Origin: Nocardia elegans NBRC 108235
Lineage (GTDB): Bacteria; Actinomycetota; Actinomycetes; Mycobacteriales; Mycobacteriaceae
Assembly (NCBI RefSeq): GCF_001612845.1
Contig: NZ_BDBF01000035.1
Span: forward strand, 26,810-90,809
Direction: 5' to 3'
Length of the DNA: 64,000 nucleotides
Shown piece after piece: positions 49,540-57,972 of the stretch. Numbering within the stretch: position 1 is the stretch's first letter; each line of letters starts with the position of its first letter. The position numbers were made by a program, and so were the translations under genes. Below the pieces are notes generated by a model. That model was not told the origin of the DNA. It made no database searches and saw only the letters and a program-made list of their open reading frames with translations.

Positions 49540-50946
49540 TCAGTTTGTTTCCGCGCCGCTAACGATGATCGACGCGAAAACCGAGCGCATCGCCGCGATA
49601 TAGCGCTCCACCGAGTCGTGGGCGACCGCGGTGTCGGGATAGATGACGCTCAGCGTGGTCCCGGACGGCAGCCGGTTGACCCAGATCAGCGCCTCTTCCG
49701 ACGCGGCACGGTTGGCGTAGACGCCGGCGGTGACCTCGTCGAAGAATTCGTGGCCCAGGAAGTCGCGGGCGTCGATGAACGAGATCATCGGTGTGACCCA
49801 GCCGGGTTCGGCCTTGATATCCGAGTCGGCGGGCAGCAGTTCGAGCACCCGGTGGAACGAGGTGGGCGCCAGTCGCAGCCCGTTCTCGTAGGCGCGCTGG
49901 GCCAATTTCAGCGTGCGGGTGACGGGGGTGCCGGGGCCGAGCGGAAAGGCCACCGGCACCAGCGTCACATACCAGCCGACCGAGTTACCCTCCGCCGCCG
50001 AGGTTCTCGTGCTCACCGGAGTCATCCCGAAGTAGTAGTCGGATTCGGTGAGATCGCGTTCGGCCAGGGCCGCCGCCGCGAAGACCCCGCCCACGAATTC
50101 CGCGTCATTGGCCCGGCAGACCTCCTCGAAGGCCAGTGCCTGCTGTTCGTCCAGCAGGGTCACCGTGCGATGCGCGCTGCGGTTGTAGCCATCGGAGCGC
50201 TTGCCGAGCTCCAGCGGAAAGGACGGCAGCCGATTGTCGTTGCCGCGCAACAACTGTAACCACTTCTGCACACCGGGTGAGGACAGCGTCAGCGTCTCGC
50301 TGTAGGCCCGCTCGGTGACGCAGTAATTCAGATAACTCGCCGCCGGGGGCAGCGGCTCCGCCTCACCGCCGAGTTCGGCCAGATACAGCTGCGCGAAATC
50401 GGATGCGGACAAATACTGGCCGAGACCGTCGGTGTGCAGGTGGTCGACGGCGAGGTAGACCGTGGTCGCGTCGCCGTGTTCGATGGCTCCGAAGGTGAAG
50501 CAGTCCCATTGGAACGGATCGGGAGTCGTCTTCTCGACGTGCTGGCGGATCGCGGCCGGATCGTCGATCCACCCGTAGTCGATCGGAATGAAGTCGACCA
50601 CGTCCTCGGGCACCAGATGCCGCCGCACGGTGCCGTCGGCGTCGATGTCGAACCAGGTCCGGAAGGTGTCGTGCCGCAACAGGAAGGTGTTGATGATCCG
50701 CGTCATCGCCTCCCGGTCCAGGCCACCTGTCGGGATCCGCGCGGTGGCCAGGCACAGTCCGGAGAAGCGGAAGTCGGCGGCGGCGTGCCGATTCGCCTGG
50801 CGCAGATACTGTTCCTGTTGCAGCGACGGCGGCGCCGGATGCACCGGGGCGGTCCGGGCCCGCGCCACCGCTTCCGGCGACGCGACCCAGGTGACCATCC
50901 GCCCCGGCGGCGGAGACCATTCGTCGATGAGTCCGAAGTCGACCAC
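49540..50946 (-). CDS. PapA-type polyketide-associated acyltransferase
   Basis: A 468-residue condensation-domain protein of the PapA family, which moves acyl chains from carrier proteins or CoA to sugar or diol acceptors in mycobacterial lipids. The active motif is D168-H169-L-H-T-D173-G174, i.e. HxxxDG with the catalytic His169 present. Further family patterns: VGWYVTLVPVAFPLGPG and SFIDARDFLGHEFFDEVTAGVYANRAASEEALIWVNRLPSGTTL. It follows the PKS by 42 bases, and an off-loading partner is expected because the PKS has no thioesterase. Confidence 0.92.
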   Translation of the reverse strand: MVDFGLIDEWSPPPGRMVTWVASPEAVARARTAPVHPAPPSLQQEQYLRQANRHAAADFRFSGLCLATARIPTGGLDREAMTRIINTFLLRHDTFRTWFDIDADGTVRRHLVPEDVVDFIPIDYGWIDDPAAIRQHVEKTTPDPFQWDCFTFGAIEHGDATTVYLAVDHLHTDGLGQYLSASDFAQLYLAELGGEAEPLPPAASYLNYCVTERAYSETLTLSSPGVQKWLQLLRGNDNRLPSFPLELGKRSDGYNRSAHRTVTLLDEQQALAFEEVCRANDAEFVGGVFAAAALAERDLTESDYYFGMTPVSTRTSAAEGNSVGWYVTLVPVAFPLGPGTPVTRTLKLAQRAYENGLRLAPTSFHRVLELLPADSDIKAEPGWVTPMISFIDARDFLGHEFFDEVTAGVYANRAASEEALIWVNRLPSGTTLSVIYPDTAVAHDSVERYIAAMRSVFASIIVSGAETN

Positions 50947-50988
50947 GACTACCTCATTTCCACCGGTGGGCTTCGAAACCGCGGCCCA

Positions 50989-53900
50989 TCAGCCCACTCC
51001 CGCCATCTCCGCGACCGCACCGGCCGGCGCGTCGGGGCCGTTCGACTCGGCCGCGGGCTGTGATCCGCCCGGGACGGTCCCGTCCACCGCCGCGGCCAGG
51101 GCGGCCGGATCCGGTTGAGCCCCACCGGGTTCGTGCGCCAGGATCAGCTCGGCCACCTTCGGTCCGGCCTGCTCCAGGCTGAACGAGCGGCCCATCTGCA
51201 GCGACATCAGGTCGATGCCGAGTGTCTTGGTCACGCGTGCGCCGAGTTCGACCGCCATCAGCGAATCCAGGCCCAGCTCCGGCACCGGAATCGTCATATC
51301 GATGGTGTCGACGTCCACACCCATGACGACGGCCAGTTCGCCGGCCATCAGCCGGGCGATGTGCGGGCCGCGCTTGGACTCCTCCATCGCGGCCAGCTCC
51401 TCACGCAACCGGGCCAGCTCGGAGGTGTCCTTCGCCGAGGCCCGCGCGAGTGCGGCGGTGCGACCGGTGCGTGCCAGCTGCGGGAAGGTACCGGTGAGCT
51501 TGGCCCAATCGGTCGGGATGACGGCCACGCGCGAGGCTCCCAGGCGCAGGCACTGTTCCAGATAGGCGGTGGCGTCCCCCATATCGATGGGGCCGAATCC
51601 GACCAGGTCCAGATATTTCTCGGAGGTCTCGTTCGCCGCCATGCCGCCGGCACCGGACAGGTGACCCCAGCCGACGCACAACGCCCGCTCCCCCGCCTGC
51701 GCCCAGCGCAGCGCCAGCGATTCGACCGCGACATTGGCCGCGCAGTAGCTGTATTGGCCGTAGATGCCGTACATCGACCCGCCCGACGAGCACAGCACGA
51801 ACATGTCGAGGTCGATGCCCGCGTCGGCGACCGCCCGGTGCACGATCTGCGCGCCCAGCACCTTCGGCAAATAGACCTGTTCGAGCTGGCCGATTTCCAT
51901 CTTGGCGAGATTGTTGTCCGCGACCGCACCCGCGGCGTGGAACACCCCGCGTAGCGGATGGCCGGCGCTGTGGATGCGTGCGATCGCGTCGGCCACCGCC
52001 TCGGCGTCGGTCACATCGAGCAGCTCCTCGACGATCTCGATCCCGATCGCGCGCCACGCCTCGAGCTGACGGCGTGCCTCCTCGGTGGTCGCGCCGCGCC
52101 GCCCGGCCAGCACCAGCCGCCGCGCACCACGCAAGGTCAGCCAGCGGCCGATCGCCAGACCGAACCCACCGAAACCACCGGTGATCAAATACGTTGCGCT
52201 GTCGCTGATCTCGACATCGGGCAGGTACGGGCGCACCGGCGGTTCCGGCGCGTCCATGCGCAGCGCGATCCGGGCCGGCCGCGACGAGCGCAGCGTCTCC
52301 TCGAACGCCTTGCTCACCTCGGCGGTGTCGAACATGTGGTACGGCAGGGGGCGGTAGGTGCCCTCGGTGACCTTCTCGAACACCCGTTGCAGCAGAGCCG
52401 CGAGCCGTTGCGGCTTCACCTTGACCAGGCGGTCCAGGTCCATCGAGAAGTACGACAGGTTCTTGTCGAAATTGGCCAGTTCCAGCAGGCCACCGGTGTA
52501 GATGTCGGCCTTGCCGACCTCGACGATGCGGCCGAATTCCGCTGCGGCGTTGAAGTTCTGGCGCAGAATCTCACCGGGTGCGCTGCTGACGATCACATCG
52601 GCGCCCGCGCCGCCCGTGATCGCGGCGACCTCGTCGACGAAGTTCAGCGACCGTGAATTCACCGCGTAGTCCGCCCCCATCGCGAGCACGTGCGCGCGCC
52701 GCTCCGGGGTGCTGGCGGTGCCGATGATGGTGGCGCCGCGGGCCTTGGCGACCTGGATCGCGGCGGTGCCGACACCGCCGGCCGCACCGTGCACCAGCAC
52801 CGTCTCCCCCGGTTCCAGCCGGGCCAGATCCAGCAGGGCGTATTCGGCGGTGCCGAAGGCGATGATGCTGGTGCAGTGCCCCGGATCGGTGCCCTCGGGC
52901 AGGACGACCGCGAGCTGCCGGTCCACGACCGCGAAGCGGCGCATCATGCCCTTGGCGGCCACACCGACCAGATCCCCCTCCTTGACGCCCTCTACGCCGG
53001 GCCCGACCCGCACCACGGTGCCGACACCCTCCATACCGGGCACGGTGCCGAAATACGTTGGAGCGAGCTCACGTTCGCCGAGCAACCCGATGACCTTCAG
53101 CGGATCCTTGTAGTTCAATCCGATGACCTGCATCCGGATCTCGATCTCGCCCGGGCCCGGTTCCACGCGCGGGCATTCCCGCCAGGCGAGTGCCGACAGC
53201 AGCCGGGTGCGCGGCATGTCGAGTTCGAAGTTGGCCTCCGGATCCGTCAGCGGCGCCGAGGTGTCCAGGGCTTCCAGCCGTTCGGGCAGCGGTTTGGTGA
53301 TCACCGTCGCCCAGCGTTTGCCGTCGCGCAACAGCACCTCGTCGCTGTTGTCGAGGGAGAAGGCGCCGGGCACCGCCAGTTCCGCCACGAGATCGGCGAT
53401 CGGTGTGGCGGGTTCGGTGTCGACGAGCCGCCAGCGCAGTGCGGTCTGCTCGTTGAGCAGGACGCGCCGCGCGCCGGCCAGTGCGGCCTGCCCGGTGTCG
53501 GGCACGGCGGAACTGCCGGGCAGGGCGAACGCGGATTCGGTGACCAGAGTGCAGTGCACGAGACCATCGCCGAAAATCGTTTGCGGAGTGCCGTTCTCGC
53601 TCGGCGGTTCGACGAATTCGGCGACAGCCACCGCGATGCGCTTGAGCGTCCACAACTGCGCCACGTCGTCGGCGACCGCACCGGCGACCACGCAGATGTG
53701 CAACCGCCGAGTCGGCTCGCCGCGGGCGGCGCGCAGCTGCTCGACGAGCTCGGACTCCAGTTCCGGCCCGGTCGAATCCACCACGTGCAGGCGGGAATCC
53801 GGAAGCGCGGCCACCAACCGGTCGGCCCGTGCTGTCTCGCCGAGCCGAACCACCACGGTACTCACCGACCCGGCCTCGGCCAGTGCGGCCGGGTCGATCG

Positions 53901-56900
53901 GATCGCGTTCCTCGAAGGTCTCGGTGTAGTAGAAGTCGGCCATCCGGTGCAGCGGATCGTCGCCGGGCCGCAGCGCGCCGATCTGCAGGCCGGACAGCCG
54001 GACCACCAATTTGTGGTCGGCGTCGAGCAGATCCACATCGGCACGCAGCCGCGCGTTCGGATCGCGCCGGGCCACCACGGTCACCGTCTCGGGCAGCGCC
54101 GCCAGCAAGCGCACCGCCCCCACGCCGACCGGAACCATCACGCCCTCGTCGATGCGTTCGTCGGCGAACAGCATGGCCGCGCACTGCATGGCGGCGTCCA
54201 CGACCGCCGGATGCGCCAGATGGCCGGAATCCGCGGCGATCGAGCCGTCGACGGTCGCCACCACCACATCGCGGCCGACCCGCACCGAGGTGACCCGCCG
54301 GAACGACGGCCCGTATTGCAGTCCGGCCGCGGCCAGGCCCGTGTAGAACATCGCCGGGTCGACGTCGATGCCGACCTCGATCTCCGGAACATCGACCGTG
54401 GTCTGCTCGTGGCTGCCGGTGAGGGTGCGCCCGGAGGCGTGCACCGTCCACGCGGTACCGGTGGCACTGCGCGAGCGGATCAGGAACCGGCCGCTGGCCT
54501 CCTCGATACTCAGCGCCACCAGCGGTACGTCCGGGGCACCCATGATCAGCGGTGCGACGAACCGAACTCCCTCCAGCGCAACCTGTTCCGAGCCGATTCG
54601 CGACGTGGTGGCGCTCAGTGCCGCGTCCAGATACGCGGCCCCGGGCATGATCTTGATGCCGTTGACCACGTGATCCGACAGCCACGGCAGCAATTCGGTG
54701 CCGACCTGCAGCAGCCATTCCGGCCGGCCTTCGACATCGGGATCGCCGAGCATCGCGTAGGAGCCGGGGGTGCCGAGGCGGGCCTGTTCGAACAGCGGCA
54801 GCGCCGAGTGCAGCCGGGTGCGCTGCCACGGATAACGAGGCAGCGGCAGATGTGGAGTGGCCGGGCGATCGGGCGGGAACAGCAGATCGCGGTCGAGGAC
54901 ACCGGCGGCGTGCAGGCCGATCAGCGTGCGGCGCAGGCTGTCGGAATCCGCTTGTTCGCGGTCCAGCGTCGGCACCGTGGTCCCCTGCACATCGGCGCCG
55001 AGCAAGGCTTCGCGAATATTGCCCGACAGCACCGGATGCGGGCCGACCTCCAGGAAGATCCGATGCCCCGCGCCGATCAGGGCGCCGACGGCATCGAAGA
55101 ACCGGACCGGCTGCCGCACGTTCGACCACCAGTAGGACGCGTCCCAGTCGGCCTCGGAGACCCGCATACCCGTCACCGTGGAATACAGCGGCACGGTCGG
55201 CGTCCGGGGCTCCAGATCGGCGAGTACCGACCGCAATTCGGCCTCGATCGGCTCCATCAGGCGGCTGTGATACGGCACCTCCACCCGCAGGCGGCGGGCG
55301 AAAACGCCGTCCTCGGTGAGCTTTTCGGCCAGCAGGTCCAGTCGGTCGGTGTCGCCGGAGAGGGTGACGGCGCTGGGACTGTTCACCGCCGCGATATCGA
55401 TGCCCGGATCGTCGCCGATCAGTTCGAGGGCCTTGTCCTTCGGCAATCCCACCGCGAGCATGCCGCCGGTGCCGGCGGTGCTCGCCTGCAGCCTGGCGCG
55501 ATGGTAGGCCACCCGCACGGCGTCACGCAGCGACAGCATGCCGCTCACATACGCCGCCGACACCTCGCCGACGCTGTGTCCCACGATGGCGGCCGGGGTG
55601 ATGCCGTACTGCTCCAGCTCGCGCACGAGGCCGACCTGGACGAGGAAGTTGGCCGGCTGCGCGACGTCGGTTCGGGTGACGCGGGATTCGTCCTCCGGCT
55701 TGCGCAGTTCGTCGATGATCGACCAGCCCGCCAGGGCGCGGAACTCGGCATCGATCTCGGCCGCGGTATCGGCGAACACACCACCGGCGGCGAGCAGTTC
55801 CCGTCCCATCCGCCAGTGCTGCGGGCCCATGCCGGAGAAGACGAAGACCGGTTCGGCCGCGCGCGACACGATGGTGCGGGACGCGTCGCGTCCCTCCCCC
55901 GCCGCGTAGCTGCGCAGCTCCCGCACCAGGTCCTCGGTGGAGTCACCGACCAGTACGCCGGTGCGGAACGCGTGGTGCGCCATCCGCGTCCACGCCGCCT
56001 CGGCGAGGTGATCGGGGTCGGCTCCCGCGGCGATCAGGTCGGCGAATCGTCCGGCCAGCGCGCGGGCCGCGGCGGTGCTGCGGGCCGAGATGGGCAGAAT
56101 GCCGAGGTGGCGGTGCGGCACGGCGGGCGCCGGGGCGGCACCGACGTATTCCTGCAGGATCGCGTGCGCGTTGGTTCCGCCGTAGCCGAAACCGTTGACC
56201 GCCACCGACATCGGGCCGGCGTCGGCGGGCAGCGGCTGCGCCTCGGTCTGCACGTGCAGGCCCAGTTCCTCGAAGGGGATATCCGGGTTCTGCTTGTCCA
56301 GCCAGCCCTGCGGGGGCAGCGTGCGATGTGTGATGGCCAGCGCCGCCTTGATCACGCTGGCGACTCCGGCGGCGGCCTCGGTATGGCCGATCGTCGCCTT
56401 CACCGACCCGACGCCGACCGACTCGGTGCGTCCGGCCGGGGCACCGAAAACCTTTCCCAGCGCGCGCAATTCGACCGGGTCGCCGACGAGGGTTCCGGTG
56501 CCGTGCGCCTCGAGGTAGGTGATCGACTGCGGCGCCAGACCCGAGCGCTCGCACACGGTGCGGGCCAGCGCCTCCTGGGAATCGACATTCGGCACCGTGA
56601 TGGCGGTGGTGCGCCCGTCCTGATTCGAGCCGGTGGCCTTGACCACGGCATAGATGCGGTCGCCGGCGCGCACGGCGTCGTCGAGCTTCTTCAGCACCAC
56701 CATGCCGGCGCCCTCGCCGCGGCCGTACCCGTCGGCGGAGGCGTCGAAGGATTTGCAGCGGCCGTCGGCGGCGAGGAAGCCGCCCTTGCACATCAGCACG
56801 AAGGTTTCCGGCTGCAGCATCACGTTCACGCCACCGGCCAGGGCCACCCGGCAGTCGTCGTTGTCCAGGGCCTGGCAGGCCAGATGAAAGGCCACCAGCG

Positions 56901-57432
56901 ACGACGAACAGGCGGTGTCGACGGTGAGCGCGGGCCCGACCAGATTGAGCGCGTAGGCGATTCGATTCGACAGCATCGTGTAGGACGCGCTCGCCGGAGT
57001 GTGCATGTCGGTGTGGAACAGGGCGGGCCCGACCACGCCGATCACGGACTGATCGACCACGAATCCACCGACGTACACCCCGACCGAGGAACCGGCCGCG
57101 CGGCCCGCCATCCCGGCGTCGTCGAGCGCTTCCCAGGTGACCTCGAGCATCAGGCGTTGCTGCGGGTCCAGCACCGTCGCCTCACGCGGGGAGATCCCGA
57201 AGAAGTCGGGGTCGAACTGCCACGGGTCGACGGTCATGAAGGCGCCGCGCTTGGTGTAGCTGCGGCCCGGGGTGCGCGGTTCGGGGTCGTAGTACCTGCG
57301 GTAGTCCCATCGATCCGCCGGCATCTCGACCACGCCGTCGCGCTTGTCGACCACGAAGTCCCAGAATGTCTCGGGCGAGTCGATTCCGCCCGCGAATCGA
57401 CAGCCGATACCCACAATTGCAATATCCGACAC
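50989..57432 (-). CDS. type I polyketide synthase, KS-AT-DH-ER-KR-ACP
   Basis: A 2147-residue fully reducing iterative-type PKS. KS at 1-430 with Cys175 (TACSSS), His310 and His350; AT at about 528-820 with Ser620 (GHSVGE) and the specificity segment VPYHS at 719-723, which is neither a clear malonyl nor methylmalonyl type; DH from about 885 with H921-x8-P930 (HVVNGIKIMP); ER with VHGAAGGVGTA near 1545; KR with TGGFGGFGLA near 1748 and YGQYSYCAANVA; ACP with Ser2057 (GLDSLMAVELG) and a short Ala/Pro-rich tail. Same domain order and size as mycobacterial Mas and Pks2. No loading module, no thioesterase. Product probably a saturated, possibly methyl-branched long acyl chain. Confidence 0.95.
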   Translation of the reverse strand: MSDIAIVGIGCRFAGGIDSPETFWDFVVDKRDGVVEMPADRWDYRRYYDPEPRTPGRSYTKRGAFMTVDPWQFDPDFFGISPREATVLDPQQRLMLEVTWEALDDAGMAGRAAGSSVGVYVGGFVVDQSVIGVVGPALFHTDMHTPASASYTMLSNRIAYALNLVGPALTVDTACSSSLVAFHLACQALDNDDCRVALAGGVNVMLQPETFVLMCKGGFLAADGRCKSFDASADGYGRGEGAGMVVLKKLDDAVRAGDRIYAVVKATGSNQDGRTTAITVPNVDSQEALARTVCERSGLAPQSITYLEAHGTGTLVGDPVELRALGKVFGAPAGRTESVGVGSVKATIGHTEAAAGVASVIKAALAITHRTLPPQGWLDKQNPDIPFEELGLHVQTEAQPLPADAGPMSVAVNGFGYGGTNAHAILQEYVGAAPAPAVPHRHLGILPISARSTAAARALAGRFADLIAAGADPDHLAEAAWTRMAHHAFRTGVLVGDSTEDLVRELRSYAAGEGRDASRTIVSRAAEPVFVFSGMGPQHWRMGRELLAAGGVFADTAAEIDAEFRALAGWSIIDELRKPEDESRVTRTDVAQPANFLVQVGLVRELEQYGITPAAIVGHSVGEVSAAYVSGMLSLRDAVRVAYHRARLQASTAGTGGMLAVGLPKDKALELIGDDPGIDIAAVNSPSAVTLSGDTDRLDLLAEKLTEDGVFARRLRVEVPYHSRLMEPIEAELRSVLADLEPRTPTVPLYSTVTGMRVSEADWDASYWWSNVRQPVRFFDAVGALIGAGHRIFLEVGPHPVLSGNIREALLGADVQGTTVPTLDREQADSDSLRRTLIGLHAAGVLDRDLLFPPDRPATPHLPLPRYPWQRTRLHSALPLFEQARLGTPGSYAMLGDPDVEGRPEWLLQVGTELLPWLSDHVVNGIKIMPGAAYLDAALSATTSRIGSEQVALEGVRFVAPLIMGAPDVPLVALSIEEASGRFLIRSRSATGTAWTVHASGRTLTGSHEQTTVDVPEIEVGIDVDPAMFYTGLAAAGLQYGPSFRRVTSVRVGRDVVVATVDGSIAADSGHLAHPAVVDAAMQCAAMLFADERIDEGVMVPVGVGAVRLLAALPETVTVVARRDPNARLRADVDLLDADHKLVVRLSGLQIGALRPGDDPLHRMADFYYTETFEERDPIDPAALAEAGSVSTVVVRLGETARADRLVAALPDSRLHVVDSTGPELESELVEQLRAARGEPTRRLHICVVAGAVADDVAQLWTLKRIAVAVAEFVEPPSENGTPQTIFGDGLVHCTLVTESAFALPGSSAVPDTGQAALAGARRVLLNEQTALRWRLVDTEPATPIADLVAELAVPGAFSLDNSDEVLLRDGKRWATVITKPLPERLEALDTSAPLTDPEANFELDMPRTRLLSALAWRECPRVEPGPGEIEIRMQVIGLNYKDPLKVIGLLGERELAPTYFGTVPGMEGVGTVVRVGPGVEGVKEGDLVGVAAKGMMRRFAVVDRQLAVVLPEGTDPGHCTSIIAFGTAEYALLDLARLEPGETVLVHGAAGGVGTAAIQVAKARGATIIGTASTPERRAHVLAMGADYAVNSRSLNFVDEVAAITGGAGADVIVSSAPGEILRQNFNAAAEFGRIVEVGKADIYTGGLLELANFDKNLSYFSMDLDRLVKVKPQRLAALLQRVFEKVTEGTYRPLPYHMFDTAEVSKAFEETLRSSRPARIALRMDAPEPPVRPYLPDVEISDSATYLITGGFGGFGLAIGRWLTLRGARRLVLAGRRGATTEEARRQLEAWRAIGIEIVEELLDVTDAEAVADAIARIHSAGHPLRGVFHAAGAVADNNLAKMEIGQLEQVYLPKVLGAQIVHRAVADAGIDLDMFVLCSSGGSMYGIYGQYSYCAANVAVESLALRWAQAGERALCVGWGHLSGAGGMAANETSEKYLDLVGFGPIDMGDATAYLEQCLRLGASRVAVIPTDWAKLTGTFPQLARTGRTAALARASAKDTSELARLREELAAMEESKRGPHIARLMAGELAVVMGVDVDTIDMTIPVPELGLDSLMAVELGARVTKTLGIDLMSLQMGRSFSLEQAGPKVAELILAHEPGGAQPDPAALAAAVDGTVPGGSQPAAESNGPDAPAGAVAEMAGVG

Positions 57433-57505
57433 GAATATCCTCCGGTCTCGCGTTCAGAGGCCACCGGCTGATCTCGGCGACACTCGTCTCTCTGCGGTCC
57501 TGGGC

Positions 57506-57535
57506 ATTGACCGATGGCGCCCACGCTATTGACCG
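57506..57535. promoter_or_regulatory. ATTGACCG direct repeat, 22-base period
   Basis: ATTGACCG occurs at 57506-57513 and 57528-57535 in the same direction, exactly 22 bases apart (two helical turns), 75-105 bases upstream of the PKS start. Direct repeats with an 11- or 22-base period are a feature of activator sites such as those of SARP-type pathway regulators; here this is only a suggestion. Confidence 0.4.
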
Positions 57536-57873
57536 TGATCGAGGAAGGAAGAGATTCGTTGCAGTTTTGGACCCTCCAACCAACGGCGCGCGGCGAATTT
57601 GTGATCCCGCCCAGCCGCCGCGCCGAAATGTTCGGTGCCGACTACCCGGCCACTGAAAGCACAGTGCCGCAACAGTATTCGGTACAATCGCCGACGGCCG
57701 ACCCGGCCCCGCAGAGGGCTTGCTCACCGCTCACAAGAGCGACGGGCCGCGATTATGATCCGTCGGTAAATTGCTGTACATAGGCCGAATTCGCGCGTAA
57801 CCCGTCCTATCTTTCCTCGAACGCTCATTTTCTCGAGAGAGCTGTCGGCCGTCCCCACGTCGATACGGCGGTT

Positions 57874-57887
57874 AATTTCCGGAAATT
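57874..57887. promoter_or_regulatory. AATTTCCGGAAATT palindrome upstream of mmpL
   Basis: A perfect 14-base uninterrupted palindrome, AT-rich in a GC-rich genome, centred about 90 bases before the mmpL start. Probable repressor site, perhaps shared with the PKS promoter. Confidence 0.45.
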
Positions 57888-57972
57888 CCGCCGAAACTGC
57901 AGGTCCGGTCTCTCGGCGAGCGTCGCGAAACGACAGCCGAACCGATCCGCGCAAACAGTTGGGAGCCGGCAC

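Larger units (their letters stand above)
57433..57972. other. 540-base divergent promoter region of PKS and MmpL genes
   Basis: No convincing gene is present on either strand. It contains an ATTGACCG direct repeat near the PKS start, an AT-rich stretch and a perfect 14-base palindrome near the mmpL start. Length is unusually large for this gene-dense window and suggests complex control of the locus. Confidence 0.6.

Noticed and set aside
52690..57471. A 1593-codon open frame on the + strand opposite the PKS gene
   Set aside because: Antisense shadow of a GC-rich gene with strong third-position bias; composition is Arg/Gly/His/Gln-rich without domains, and the opposite strand is an unambiguous PKS.
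57514..57783. An 89-codon + strand frame in the PKS/mmpL promoter region
   Set aside because: No ribosome-binding site and no family pattern; better explained as regulatory DNA.
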